Assembly: GCF_001664485.1 (NCBI RefSeq)
Contig: NZ_CP013633.1
Coordinates: 124,001-188,000, forward strand
Length of the DNA stretch: 64,000 nucleotides
Source: Rhizobium sp. N324
GTDB taxonomy: Bacteria; Pseudomonadota; Alphaproteobacteria; Rhizobiales; Rhizobiaceae
Direction of reading: 5' to 3'
Both the position numbers and the translations under genes were made by a program. Shown in pieces: positions 26,661 to 36,327 of this stretch. Below the pieces are notes generated by a model, which ran no database searches, was not told where the DNA came from, and saw only the letters and a program-made list of their open reading frames with translations. Numbering within the stretch: the stretch's first letter is position 1; every line of letters starts with the position of its first letter.

Positions 26661-29219
26661 ATGAATTCGACTTTACAACCGCTTTGGCAACGCTCCTTTT
26701 TTCAGAAAAGGCGCAATCGCCGGAGAGACGAAGCGCTGCATCATGATACCTCAGCCGACCGAGGAGCGCTGCTTGAAGCATTGATCGGCGTGTTGCCCCT
26801 CCCAATTTTCTTCAAAGATCTGCACGGTCGCTATGTCGGTTGCAACAAGGTTTTCGAAGATCTCCTCGGTCGCTCGCGCGACGAGATCATCGGGAATACA
26901 GATTTTGATCTCAGTTCAACGCAACTGGCGGAAATTTATTCTATTGAAGAGAAAGGCCTTCTTGAAAGGGGTGGAGCCCAAGTCTCCGAGCGTAAGATCG
27001 CTCTCGCAAACGGCGCCATCCTGGATGTTGTCTGCAACAAGGCAGTTTTCAGAGGTCACGACGACGAGCCCGCGGGTCTGATTGGCGTTATCATCGACAT
27101 AACCGAACACAAGTTGGCGGAGCAGGAACTCAAAAACGCTCTCGAACTAGCCCAAGGGATCGTCACCGCTATTCCAGACGTTCTGTTTGAGGTCGACGAG
27201 GATGGGCGATATCTTCAGGTCTGGACCAGAAATCCCGAACTACTAGCCCAGCAGCGGGAAATGCTACTGGGTAGGACGGTCGACCAAGTTCTTGCGCCTG
27301 ATCAAGCGGCTATTGCAATGGAGGCGCTTCGAACTGCAAGCAGTGAAGGAGTTGCCTACGGTCGATGCATTAGCGTATCCTTGCCAAACGGCGAGACCCG
27401 ATGGTTCGAGTTGTCGGTGGCTAGACGACCAAGCGCCGATCCTGACGCCGCCACCACGCTCCTGGCATTTTCGCGTGATGTCACGGAACGAAGGCAGGCG
27501 GAAGACGCCATCAACTCCGTGCGGACGCAATTGCTAAGTGTGCTGCAAACCATTCCTGACATGGTTTGGGTAAAGAATGTCGATGGCGTACACCTGTTGT
27601 GCAATCATGCATTTGAGCGGCTGACCGGGAAATCGGAGGCGGAGGTCGTTGGAAAAACGGACCTTGAATTGTTCGGGGCTGAGAGAGCTCACATTTCCGG
27701 AAAATCTGATGAGGCCACGATCGAAGCCGGTGGCATACTTATCGACGAGAATTGGGTGGTTTCCCCGGAGAACGGTCAGTCCATTCTTCTCGAAACACGT
27801 AAACTTGCGGTCCTCGGCGCCGGGGGAGAGGTTACAGGAGTCCTCGGGGTCTCTCGCGATGTCACGGAACTGAACGCCTCGCGGGAAAAAATCAGGCAAA
27901 TGGCCTTTTACGATCCGGTGACTTCTTTGCCGAACCGCTTGCTGTTTAACGAGCGATTGCAAAAGGTCGTCAGTGACGCGTCGTCTCAACGTCGGCGGAC
28001 AGGGGTAATGCTGATTGACATCGACCATTTCAAAGTCGTGAACGATACGATGGGTCACCCTGTGGGTGATCAACTACTCTGCCAGGTCGCTACCCGGCTT
28101 AAGAAATCTGTCCGCGATCTCGACACGGTTGCGCGTCTCGGCGGCGACGAGTTCGCGATTCTGTTGCCGGAAATCCAGACAACCGACGATCTCGATTGGG
28201 TTGCGTGCTCGATCCTCGAGAGATTCAAGGAATCTTTCCTATTGGATGGCAAGGAAGTCTACGTGTCATGCAGTGTAGGCATCGCGATCTCGCCCGACGA
28301 CAGCACAGATGTCAACGATCTGGTGAAATACGCCGACTCTGCGATGTATCTTGCCAAACGCTCGGGGAGAAACAGTTTTCGCTTTTATTCGAAGGATTTG
28401 ACTGTGGGCGTGGAGGAGCGCATGCAGTTGGAATCTGAATTGCGCCGCGCTATCGAGCGCGAAGAATTGGAGCTGCACTACCAGCCCAAGGTGCTTCTGG
28501 ACAGCGGCGTTATGATAGGATCGGAAGCGTTGTTGAGATGGCCTCATCCCGAGATGGGCATGATTCCGCCGGTTCGATTCATTCCGGTCGCTGAGGATAC
28601 CGGGCTGATCGTTGAACTCGGGCGATGGGTGCTGCGTGAAGCGTGCAAGACGGCGAAGGAGCTGAACGCCGATTGCCACCACCTGCACAAGATTGCAGTC
28701 AACCTTTCGGGTAAGCAATTCCAATGCTCACGGTTGGTAAACGAGATCGCTGCAATCCTCGGTGAAACCGGTTGCCGCGCGGAATGGATCGAAATCGAAA
28801 TCACGGAGAGTCTGCTTCTCGATCGGAAGGGCGAGACCCTGCAGACGCTTCTTAAGCTGCGTCAAATGGGATTTTCGATTGCTATCGATGATTTTGGCAC
28901 CGGTTACTCGGCGCTCAACTATCTAGCCCGCTTCCCGATCGACACGCTGAAGATCGATCGGTCATTCATAAATAGCTCGGACAAAAGGAACGAAGAATTG
29001 GTCAAAGCGATTCTGTCCATTGCACAATGTCTTGGACAGGACGTGGTGGCGGAAGGTGTTGAGACCGCCGAGCAGGCAGCATTTCTCGCAGCGAACGGAT
29101 GCGGTTCGGCGCAAGGCTTCTTTTACAGCAAGGCCCTGCCGAAGATGGAATTGATCGCTCTTTGGATGCGCGCGTCCGCCACCGGCTTCGTTTCAGATCG
29201 TTACGCCGCTTCGCGATGA
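26661..29219 (+). CDS. PAS-PAS-PAS-GGDEF-EAL c-di-GMP protein (copy 1)
   Basis: 852-residue cytoplasmic protein with three PAS segments (about 35-155, 160-280, 285-405), a GGDEF domain (about 415-575) and an EAL domain (about 590-840). The diguanylate cyclase motif GGDEF is intact and the inhibitory RxxD (RDLD) sits five residues before it; the phosphodiesterase has EALLRW and the DDFGTGYSALNYL block. Both activities are therefore possible. No membrane segments. Close paralogue at 58602. ATG 26661 has AAGGAG upstream. Confidence 0.94.
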   Translation: MNSTLQPLWQRSFFQKRRNRRRDEALHHDTSADRGALLEALIGVLPLPIFFKDLHGRYVGCNKVFEDLLGRSRDEIIGNTDFDLSSTQLAEIYSIEEKGLLERGGAQVSERKIALANGAILDVVCNKAVFRGHDDEPAGLIGVIIDITEHKLAEQELKNALELAQGIVTAIPDVLFEVDEDGRYLQVWTRNPELLAQQREMLLGRTVDQVLAPDQAAIAMEALRTASSEGVAYGRCISVSLPNGETRWFELSVARRPSADPDAATTLLAFSRDVTERRQAEDAINSVRTQLLSVLQTIPDMVWVKNVDGVHLLCNHAFERLTGKSEAEVVGKTDLELFGAERAHISGKSDEATIEAGGILIDENWVVSPENGQSILLETRKLAVLGAGGEVTGVLGVSRDVTELNASREKIRQMAFYDPVTSLPNRLLFNERLQKVVSDASSQRRRTGVMLIDIDHFKVVNDTMGHPVGDQLLCQVATRLKKSVRDLDTVARLGGDEFAILLPEIQTTDDLDWVACSILERFKESFLLDGKEVYVSCSVGIAISPDDSTDVNDLVKYADSAMYLAKRSGRNSFRFYSKDLTVGVEERMQLESELRRAIEREELELHYQPKVLLDSGVMIGSEALLRWPHPEMGMIPPVRFIPVAEDTGLIVELGRWVLREACKTAKELNADCHHLHKIAVNLSGKQFQCSRLVNEIAAILGETGCRAEWIEIEITESLLLDRKGETLQTLLKLRQMGFSIAIDDFGTGYSALNYLARFPIDTLKIDRSFINSSDKRNEELVKAILSIAQCLGQDVVAEGVETAEQAAFLAANGCGSAQGFFYSKALPKMELIALWMRASATGFVSDRYAASR

Positions 29220-29497
29220 TGAGCGCGAATAAGGGAAAATGTCACCTGTCTGATGGACGGTGATGCGGTGCGCGCTGTGAGACAACTCAACTTGAGCCTC
29301 GTCAATCTCTGAATGTCTGCGGTTTTTCGCGGAACAGGGGGCAACGCTGGGTCAACGACCATGCGTTGTGCGGCCCCGCGAGCCGCATTCTCGAATGCTC
29401 TGCTCCTACTGCGCGGCATTCGGTAGGCCGGGAAAACGCGGTACACCGGCTCCTAAAGCAAGGCAGTCGCTCTCGATATGGCTTTCTTCAAAAATAT
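29220..29497. other. Intergenic before the metallo-hydrolase operon
   Basis: About 280 bases without a gene; ends in the operator at 29498. Confidence 0.5.
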
Positions 29498-29524
29498 TTG
29501 ACAGATTATCATACAATCTGCCAA
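29498..29524 (+). promoter_or_regulatory. Operator of the MBL-ADH-MBL operon
   Basis: TTGACAGATTATCATACAAT (29498-29517) followed by CTGCCAA: the left half matches the shared operator, the right half is shifted so that TTGACAGATT and its inverse AATCTGCCAA form a wider palindrome with a 7-base centre. -35 TTGACA is present; the -10 is unclear. Confidence 0.65.
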
Positions 29525-29558
29525 AAATGTCGCCAAGCACCTGATGGGAGGAAAATCA

Positions 29559-30455
29559 GTGTCTCTTAGTATGCATCACCTGGCCAAGCTTCCGTATTTT
29601 TATCCGTTCGAATTTGGCGATGGAAAAATCACGGTACTGTCCGACGGGCCGTTAGAGCTAGGAGATCCTCGCCTGAACTTCTTGGGGGTAGAGCCACGCA
29701 CGGTCAGCCTGATGCTAGAGGACAATTTCCTGCCAACGAACAAAGTTGTACTCGAGCAAAACGTGCCGCTTGTTGAGATAAATGGAAGAACAATTCTATT
29801 TGATACCGGGATGGGGTCTTCCAAAGCTTTCGGGCCCACCACAGGTCGGCTCCTAGCCAGCCTGAGGGAGGCAGGTCGAGATCCGACGGAGATCGATGCG
29901 GTGGTTCTGTCGCACGCCCATATCGATCATATCGGCGGTCTGTGCGATGCCAATGGAAGGTTAAATTTCCCGAACGCCGACATCTTCATCAGTGAGCGAG
30001 ACTTCACGGACTGGACGGACGGGTCGTCGATCGATTCTTCATTTCAATTTCAAATCGATAACGCTCGGCGAAACCTGCTTCCCCACAAGGATCGGACCTT
30101 CTTTTTCAAAGACGGCGAGGAGTTCTTGCCGGGCGTTCACGCGATTTCGGCCCCCGGCCACACGCTCGGTCATCATTGTTTTATGCTGCAGTCGGGAAAC
30201 GATCGCCTCTGTTTTCTCGGCGACCTTACGCATCATCATATCCTGTTGATGGAGAGGCCGATGATGGAATTCCGATACGACACGGACCCGAAGCTGTCAG
30301 CTAGATCCCGCACGCGCGTGCTTGATATGCTGGCGACAGATCGCATTGCGGTAATGTCCTATCACTTCGCATGGCCAGGTGCCGGGCATGTGGTGCGAAA
30401 CGGAGACGGATTCCGCTACATCCCCGCTCCAATGCAGTTGCTTGCACAGCGATAA
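29559..30455 (+). CDS. Metallo-beta-lactamase-fold hydrolase (MBL1)
   Basis: 298 residues from GTG 29559, chosen because GGGAGGA (29546-29552) is well spaced; ATG 29544 lies inside that ribosome binding site. The di-metal motif HAHIDH (119-124), further ligands in APGHTLGHH and FLGDLTHHH, and a late YHFAWPG are typical of the MBL hydrolase group that includes lactonases. No signal peptide. First gene of an operon with an ADH and a second MBL protein under the shared operator, so ring-opening of a lactone or ester is a reasonable guess. Confidence 0.88.
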   Translation: MSLSMHHLAKLPYFYPFEFGDGKITVLSDGPLELGDPRLNFLGVEPRTVSLMLEDNFLPTNKVVLEQNVPLVEINGRTILFDTGMGSSKAFGPTTGRLLASLREAGRDPTEIDAVVLSHAHIDHIGGLCDANGRLNFPNADIFISERDFTDWTDGSSIDSSFQFQIDNARRNLLPHKDRTFFFKDGEEFLPGVHAISAPGHTLGHHCFMLQSGNDRLCFLGDLTHHHILLMERPMMEFRYDTDPKLSARSRTRVLDMLATDRIAVMSYHFAWPGAGHVVRNGDGFRYIPAPMQLLAQR

Positions 30456-30467
30456 GGAATTTCAAAG

Positions 30468-31595
30468 ATGCAGATACGTTCGGTAATCCTCAGGGAGTCG
30501 GGTCTGCCGAAGCCCTATTCAAATTCGAAACCTCTTAAGATTGAGCTTGTGGAACTGACGCCGCCTGGCCCCATGGAGGTGTTGGTCAAGATCAAGGCTG
30601 CCGGTGTCTGCCACTCTGACCTGTCCGCAATCAATGGGGACAGACCGCGTCCGCTTCCAGTCGCTCTAGGCCATGAGGCATCTGGCGTCGTCGCAGCAAT
30701 CGGACCGAGTGTCGAGAAGGTTGAGGTTGGTGACCATGTAGTCATGTCATTTCTGCCGGTTTGTGGCCATTGCTCATATTGCGCTGAAGGCCGCGCCAGC
30801 CTCTGCGAACCGGGCTACCAGGCCAATGCTGCAGGAACGCTTCTATCCGGCGGCAAGCACATCCGTTTGAGAGGATACGAAATTAACCACCATAGCGGCG
30901 TTTCTGCGTTTTCCGAATATGCTGTCGTGTCGGCGAGCTCGGTAGTCAAAGTGACCAAAGATATCGATTTGGCGACAGCTGCTCTCTTCGGCTGTGCCGT
31001 TATGACCGGCGTTGGAGCTGTGATGAACACGTGTGGGGTCCGCCCAGGCCGTAGTGTGGCGGTAATCGGGCTCGGCGGCGTAGGCCTTTCGGCGATACTT
31101 GGCGCTGTTGCGAGCGGTGCAAGCGATATCGTGGCGATCGACCTAATCCAAGCGAAGCTGGATCTTGCCAAGGAGCTGGGAGCGACGAAGACTTTTTTGG
31201 CCACCTCGCCGGATATTGTTGCCCAAGTAAAAGGCGCGACAAGCGGCGGGGTAGACTACGCGATAGAGATGGCTGGATCCAAAAAGGCATTCGAGCTTGC
31301 ATATGAGATTACCCGGCGCGGAGGGATGACCGCTACGGCCGGACTGGCCAGCGCAAATTCCCGTTTCGAGGTTTCGCCCTTGCCGTTGGTCGGAGAGGAG
31401 AGAACGATCAAGGGCAGCTATATGGGTTCCTGCGTGCCATCGCGCGACATACCCCGCTATATCGACCTTTACCTCAAAGGTAAGCTGCCAGTGGACAAAT
31501 TGCTGTCGAGCACTGGCCCCCTTGATGAGATCAATGAGGTTTTCGACCGTCTTGACAGGGCCGAGATCAATCGACACCTAGTCTTGATGGACTGA
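30468..31595 (+). CDS. Zinc-dependent alcohol dehydrogenase (ADH1)
   Basis: 375-residue MDR-family enzyme. Catalytic zinc ligands in GVCHSDL (Cys46 region) and GHEASG, structural zinc Cys cluster CGHCSYCAEGRASLC, and NAD-binding GLGGVGLSA. Resembles class III/aryl-alcohol-type long-chain ADHs. Starts 12 bases after MBL1, and its TGA overlaps the ATG of MBL2 by one base. Probably oxidises the alcohol made by the neighbouring hydrolases. Confidence 0.9.
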   Translation: MQIRSVILRESGLPKPYSNSKPLKIELVELTPPGPMEVLVKIKAAGVCHSDLSAINGDRPRPLPVALGHEASGVVAAIGPSVEKVEVGDHVVMSFLPVCGHCSYCAEGRASLCEPGYQANAAGTLLSGGKHIRLRGYEINHHSGVSAFSEYAVVSASSVVKVTKDIDLATAALFGCAVMTGVGAVMNTCGVRPGRSVAVIGLGGVGLSAILGAVASGASDIVAIDLIQAKLDLAKELGATKTFLATSPDIVAQVKGATSGGVDYAIEMAGSKKAFELAYEITRRGGMTATAGLASANSRFEVSPLPLVGEERTIKGSYMGSCVPSRDIPRYIDLYLKGKLPVDKLLSSTGPLDEINEVFDRLDRAEINRHLVLMD

Positions 31596-32389
31596 TGGCG
31601 GGGAGAATTCTCTTGAACGAGTGGACAGTGCTCGCCATCCATTACGGCACCGCGCAAAGACCAGTAAGTGACCTGATACTAGAGACGGATGACATTCATG
31701 ATCGTCCATCACAAATCGACTACTTCGTGTGGCTGATCCGTCTCGAGGACCGATTAATTCTTGTTGACACTGGTTTCGAAGCCGGAGAGGGCGCGGCCAG
31801 AGGGCGGACCCTCTTGATCCATCCGGTGGCAGCACTGAGCAGCCTTGGCATCAAATCCAGCGATATTACTGATGTCGTTGTGACACACCTGCACTACGAT
31901 CACGCCGGAAATCTCCCGGCCTTTCCTAACGCCACTTTTCACATTCAGGATCGGGAGATGGCGTATGGAACGGGGCGGTGTATGTGCCATGAGCGAATGC
32001 GTCGGCCTTTTGCTACAGAAGGTGTCGTCGACGCGGTCCGGCTCGTTTTTCAGTCACGGGTACGGTTCCATGATGGGGATGGGGAAATTGTTCCTGGATG
32101 CAGGGTGCATCTGGTTGGCGGTCACTCGAAAGGTTTGCAAGTTGTTACGGTGGCAACAGGCGGCGCTTTGCTGATTATCGCTTCCGACGCGCTTCATTTC
32201 CAGCACTATCTTGAAAATGATGGCGCGTTTCCCCTGTTTGCAGATTACCTAGACGTCATCGAGGGTTACAACAAGCTCCGCGTCCTTGCCGGATCAAACG
32301 GACTCATCATTCCGGGTCATGACCCTGAGGTGCTACAGAAATTTTCTCCCCTTGCGCCAGACCTCCAGTTCGCTAGAGTTCTCCTGTGA
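31595..32389 (+). CDS. Metallo-beta-lactamase-fold lactonase-like hydrolase (MBL2)
   Basis: 264 residues. HLHYDHAGN (98-106), DREMAYGTGR, a GGHSKG in place of GHTPG and SDALHFQHY fit the AHL-lactonase/BlcC group. ATG 31595 overlaps the ADH1 stop; TTG 31613 is better spaced to GGGGAGA (31599-31605), so the true protein may be six residues shorter. In Agrobacterium a BlcC lactonase acts with an alcohol and a semialdehyde dehydrogenase on gamma-butyrolactone; the same three enzyme classes occur in this regulon. Substrate unproven. Confidence 0.85.
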   Translation: MAGRILLNEWTVLAIHYGTAQRPVSDLILETDDIHDRPSQIDYFVWLIRLEDRLILVDTGFEAGEGAARGRTLLIHPVAALSSLGIKSSDITDVVVTHLHYDHAGNLPAFPNATFHIQDREMAYGTGRCMCHERMRRPFATEGVVDAVRLVFQSRVRFHDGDGEIVPGCRVHLVGGHSKGLQVVTVATGGALLIIASDALHFQHYLENDGAFPLFADYLDVIEGYNKLRVLAGSNGLIIPGHDPEVLQKFSPLAPDLQFARVLL

Positions 32390-32424
32390 CTCACAATAAA
32401 CCGATTGAAATTTTTTGCTGTTTG

Positions 32425-32435
32425 CAGACAATCGG
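32425..32435. promoter_or_regulatory. Partial operator upstream of second GntR gene
   Basis: CAGACAATCGG is the reverse complement of the shared core with one arm changed (TCGG for TCTG); a GGTTGTC follows. It lies 75 bases upstream of the regulator start and may allow weaker autoregulation. Confidence 0.45.
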
Positions 32436-32509
32436 GTTGTCCTACGAAACGCTCCGGCAGTATATTGATTCTGTGCGTCACTAGAAATTTCATCGAAGGT
32501 TTGTTGTGA

Positions 32510-33199
32510 ATGGGAACGATCGACCTCCAGATTACACGTCAAAACGCCTCCCTTCGAATCCTTGTTGAGGATAAGCTCCGGCAGGCTATTTCAAGTGGCC
32601 GTTTCAAGCCCGGGCAGCGGCTGGTGGAGCGCGAGTTGTGCGAACTCATCGGGGTTGGCCGAACTTCAGTTCGCGAGGCGCTACGCCAGTTAGAAGCTGA
32701 AGGGCTTATTACTAGCTATCCGCATCGGGGGCCGGTTGTCAGCACTATCAGCTACGAGGAGGCTAGGCAGCTTTATAGTGTACGCGCGCTGCTTGAAAGC
32801 TTTGCCGGCCAGGAGTTCGCCGAGAACGGTTCAAATGAAGAGATCGTTGCTCTCCTCGAGACCGTGGAAGCGTTCGAAGCCGCAGCCAAGAGCGGTTCCG
32901 GAACGCGGATCATCGAAGCCAAGACCGCTTTTTACGATTGTTTGATGACCGGCAGCAAGAACGTGTTTGTGAAGCAAATGCTCACGTCGTTGCACAACCG
33001 GGTCACATTGTTGCGGATGACATCGATGACCCAGCCAGGGCGGCTGCAGAACAGCGTTTGCGAGATAAGAGAGATTGCGGCCGCTATTGCGTTGCGTGAT
33101 GGCGACAGGGCAGCCGCACTTTGCAAGCGCCATATCGAAATCGCGGCTAAGGTGGCGTTGGACTACTTGAGCAAGAACCCCGTCGAAACCTCCGAGTAG
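32510..33199 (+). CDS. GntR-family transcriptional regulator with FCD domain (copy 2)
   Basis: 229 residues, closely related to the regulator at 3122 through both the winged helix (FKPGQRLVERELCELIGVGRTSVREALRQLEAEGLITSYPHRGPVVS) and the FCD domain (TAFYDCLMTGSKNVFVKQMLTSLHNRVTLLRMTSMTQPGRLQNS). The recognition helix is identical, so both should bind the same operator. The ligand pockets differ slightly, so the two could respond to different intermediates. GAAGG lies 10 bases before ATG 32510. Confidence 0.93.
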   Translation: MGTIDLQITRQNASLRILVEDKLRQAISSGRFKPGQRLVERELCELIGVGRTSVREALRQLEAEGLITSYPHRGPVVSTISYEEARQLYSVRALLESFAGQEFAENGSNEEIVALLETVEAFEAAAKSGSGTRIIEAKTAFYDCLMTGSKNVFVKQMLTSLHNRVTLLRMTSMTQPGRLQNSVCEIREIAAAIALRDGDRAAALCKRHIEIAAKVALDYLSKNPVETSE

Positions 33200-33232
33200 T
33201 TCCACAAAACTAAGTTCAGGCGAAGGCTAAGG

Positions 33233-33261
33233 TTGACAGATTGTCTGAAAATCTGCTTACC
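33233..33261 (+). promoter_or_regulatory. Operator/promoter of the fused hydrolase gene
   Basis: TTGACAGATTGTCTGA (33233-33248) followed by AAATCTG; -35 TTGACA, 17-base spacer, -10 CTTACC (33256-33261) or TTACCT one base on. Confidence 0.75.
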
Positions 33262-33328
33262 TCTCTTATGGGAGGTGAGACACACGAAGTGCGGCTTCCC
33301 AACAACATCATTTTGTTAGGGAGGACGT

Positions 33329-34558
33329 ATGGGCGCCCATGCCGAGCTGATTAAACGCGTAACCCTGGCGATCAAAGATCCGGAGCTACCGCGACTGACC
33401 CCAGGTCTTATAACACGGATCTCGTTGCAAGTTGGACCAGAAAAGTCATCACTTGCTGTGGGAGGCGGGATAGTCGCACTGGATGGCGCGGACGAAAATG
33501 CTGACGTCATACTGAGTGCCCCAGAAGAAGCTTGGGAAAAGGTTATGCAGGTGCCGCCGCCGGCAACCTACCATTCGTTCACCGCCTTTCAACTCGCTAA
33601 CCCTGAGTTCACGTTATCTGGTTCGCCCGTAGCAATCGCTCAAGCGCGTCCCGCTCTGGAGCGACTGTTCGAGATCGTCGTAGCGTCTCCGCCCCTAGTT
33701 GCGCCGAAGGTAGATCGAAATATTGAACAGGTCATCGGACGCTATAAGCGGGTAGAGGTCGGCGGCGTAGAACACGATATCTTTTACGAGGAAGCCGGTG
33801 CAGGAACTCCTATCCTTTTCCTCCATACGGCTGGCGCAGACGGCCGTCAGTTTCTACCGCAACTCTCCGACACTGGGTTTGCGCGTACGAACCGATTGAT
33901 CTCAGTTGATCTGCCGTTTCACGGACGTTCGATGCCTCCTTTAACTTGGGACGGCTCGCCCTATCAACTCACAACGGATCTCTACCTGACCTGGTGCACG
34001 GCGATACTCGACCAGCTCGTCGGAGACAGAGCTATCGTCGTTGGAGGATCTATGGGCGCGGCGATGTGCATGGTGCTAGCGGCGGAGCGACCGGAACGTC
34101 TAATGGGTGTAATTGCGGTCGAGCCGCCGTTGAAGTCAAAGGGCCGTCGCAACCCCTTTCAACACAACGTCAACGTTCATGGGTCGCTTCATAACTCAGC
34201 CTATGTCCGCGGAATCATGAGCCCGCTCAGCCCGCAAGAAGAGCGACGCCGCGCCAGTTGGATCTACTCGCAGGGTGCTCCTGGAGTTTATCCCGGCGAT
34301 CTTTCGTTCTACAGCGACGAGTTCGACGGTGCCGTCGTCGGTCCGAAGATTGATGCCAAGCGAACACCGACCGTTCTTCTCTCCGGGACCTATGACTACT
34401 CTGCGACGCCTGCAGACGGAGCAGCGCTAGCGGCCCTCATTCCTGGCAGCCGTCATGTCGTTATGGAGGGGCTTGGGCACTTTCCGATGTGCGAAAATCC
34501 TGACTATTTCCGGAGCTTCTTGCAAGACGCGATTCGGTTCGTCGAAGATAACGGCTGA
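33329..34558 (+). CDS. Fused SCP2-like domain and alpha/beta hydrolase (copy 2)
   Basis: 409 residues. Residues 1-125 match the stand-alone protein at 5584 in pattern (DVILSAPEEAWEKVMQVPPPATYH, RPALERLFEI); 135-409 is an alpha/beta hydrolase related to the one at 5964 (VIGRYKRVEVGGVEHDIFYEEAGAGTPIL...HTAGADGRQ). Nucleophile Ser241 (GGSMG), Asp356 (SGTYDYSATPAD) and His384 (GLGHFP) form the triad. GGGAGG precedes ATG 33329; own operator at 33233. The fused and split forms of the same pair in one locus imply a functional complex. Confidence 0.9.
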   Translation: MGAHAELIKRVTLAIKDPELPRLTPGLITRISLQVGPEKSSLAVGGGIVALDGADENADVILSAPEEAWEKVMQVPPPATYHSFTAFQLANPEFTLSGSPVAIAQARPALERLFEIVVASPPLVAPKVDRNIEQVIGRYKRVEVGGVEHDIFYEEAGAGTPILFLHTAGADGRQFLPQLSDTGFARTNRLISVDLPFHGRSMPPLTWDGSPYQLTTDLYLTWCTAILDQLVGDRAIVVGGSMGAAMCMVLAAERPERLMGVIAVEPPLKSKGRRNPFQHNVNVHGSLHNSAYVRGIMSPLSPQEERRRASWIYSQGAPGVYPGDLSFYSDEFDGAVVGPKIDAKRTPTVLLSGTYDYSATPADGAALAALIPGSRHVVMEGLGHFPMCENPDYFRSFLQDAIRFVEDNG

Positions 34559-34588
34559 TCACAAAGCAACCGCGTTGGCCAGTCTACC

Positions 34589-35955
34589 GATCGTGTCCCA
34601 GCACCTGGTGTAGCTGACGGTAGGGAGTAAAGCCGAGCGCCCGCGCGTTTCATTGCGCTGTAGCGGGTGATCGGCTTTGCGGGCGGCCATCAGTGTTTTC
34701 CGCTAGGGTCGGGTTGTTCAAGACCAACCTGACGGAAAGATCACCGATGACCAATGACATGATGAACGTGCGCTCCCTTGTTGAGAAGAGTGCCGATGCA
34801 GATTTATTGCGCGAGATGATCGGCTTTGCGGCCGAGCGGCTGATGGAGCTGGAAGTAGGCTCGGCTACGGGTGCAGACTTCGGCGAGAAGTACCCCATGC
34901 GGCTAGCCCAACGCAACGGATACCGCGATCGGGATTCGAGCTTCCTTGAACCGTGCCGCATGGCAGAGAAAGCTCTGACGGCCGTTATCCAGGAAGCGTA
35001 TATCCAGGGAATCTCGACCCGTTCTGTCGACGACCTGGTCAAGGCCATGGGTATGAGCGGCATCTCCAAAAGCTAGGTGAGCCGTCTATGTGAAGAGATC
35101 GACGTCAAAGTGAAGGCGTTCCTCGACAGGCCGATTGAAGGTGAGTGGCGGTACGTCTGGGTGGACGCGACCTATCTCAAGGTCCGGCGTGGCGGCCGCA
35201 TCGTCTCAGTCGCCGTCATTATCGCGGTCGGCGTCAATAACGACGGTCGGCGCGAGGTCCTGGGTATGGAAGTTGGCACCTCGGAGGCCGAACCGATCTG
35301 GACGGAATTCTTGCGCAGGCTGACACGTCGAGGATTACGTGGTGTGAACCTTGTTGTCTCTGATGCACATGAGGGCATCAAGGCTGCCGTTTCCAAGGTT
35401 CTCAATGCCACTTGGCAAAGGTGCCGGGTTCACTTCATGAGGAACGTGCTCGCGCATGCTGGAAAGAGCGGCAGGCGGGTCGTATCCGCCTTCATCGCGA
35501 CGGCCTTTGCCCAGGAGACCCCGGAGGCAGCAAGCGCACAATGGCGCAGTGTCGCCGATCAAATCAGGCCGAAAGTGCCGAAGCTTGCCACCATCATGGA
35601 CGACGCTGAAGAGGAAGTGTTCGCCTACATGACCTTCCCGAAAGAGCACCGGGAAAGCTGCACTCGACGAATCCAATTGAGCGTCTCAACGGCGAAATCA
35701 AGCGACGCACCGAGGTCGTCGGCATCTTTCCGAACGACGAAGCCATCGTCCGTCTCGTCGGCGCATTGCTGCTCGAACAGAATGATGAATGGGCCGTTCA
35801 ACGCGCCAGGTATATGACGCTTGAGACCATGGCCCAAATGAGCGATGATCCCCAAATCAGCCTGCCCCGCTGTGGCACGCTGATATCCCCTTCCGACCCA
35901 TGTCGGGAAAGCACGGCCATCAGCCGCGACCTACACCACCTCCCGGGACACGATC
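34589..35955 (+). mobile_element. Decayed IS256-family element
   Basis: The left end begins GATCGTGTCCC (34589) and the right end is its inverse GGGACACGATC (ending 35955); the next block GGTGTAG also occurs in inverted form at both ends. About 1.37 kb, close to ISRm3-type elements. Flanks AGTCTACC and GTATCACC are only partly alike, so the target duplication has decayed or was never exact. The transposase gene is broken in three places. Confidence 0.85.
34747..35883 (+). pseudogene. IS256-family transposase, broken by a stop and two frameshifts
   Basis: Starts MTNDMMNVRSLVEKSADAD and keeps the mutator-type core (YVWVDATYLKVRRGGR, VVSDAHEGIKAAV, WQRCRVHFMRN). A TAG at 35074-35076 replaces the Gln expected in MSGISKSQVSRLCEE, a one-base deletion near 35652 shifts to LHSTNPIERLNGEIKRRTEV, and an extra C near 35867 displaces the natural end LPAVAR. 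The catalytic Glu region lies past the first stop, so no active transposase can be made. Confidence 0.92.
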
Positions 35956-36327
35956 GTATCACCTTGTATTCCGGACTAAACTTATGCCGACAGCGTTGCG
36001 ATAGAGGGCATTCGGAACCAGCATGCGGCTATTCCGGAAGGTCGGCACTCGCATGACGTCATCTGACCGACATCGTGGAGTCGACAAAAATTGCGAAATG
36101 TCCTTGATCCAGTTTCCGCTGTTAGATCTAGTTGTCGCCGGCAGTCCTTCTCCTTCTCTATCATATTTGCTGGAGCGTGCCGCAAGTCCGACAAGAGCTG
36201 CGCCTAGGCCAACAGCTCTGTGCTGTCATTGACGGGTTGCGAACACGTCAATGATCAACGAGGCTGGAGCCTTATACCCGGTGTTCCTGCCTCAAATGTA
36301 AGGGCATGACGAGTGCCGCCCTTTCCT
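35956..36327. other. Intergenic with a perfect inverted repeat
   Basis: No gene. TCATTGACG (36226-36234) and CGTCAATGA (36246-36254) form a perfect 9-bp inverted repeat with an 11-base loop, downstream of the minus-strand SDR gene; it could be its terminator or an unrelated binding site. Confidence 0.4.
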
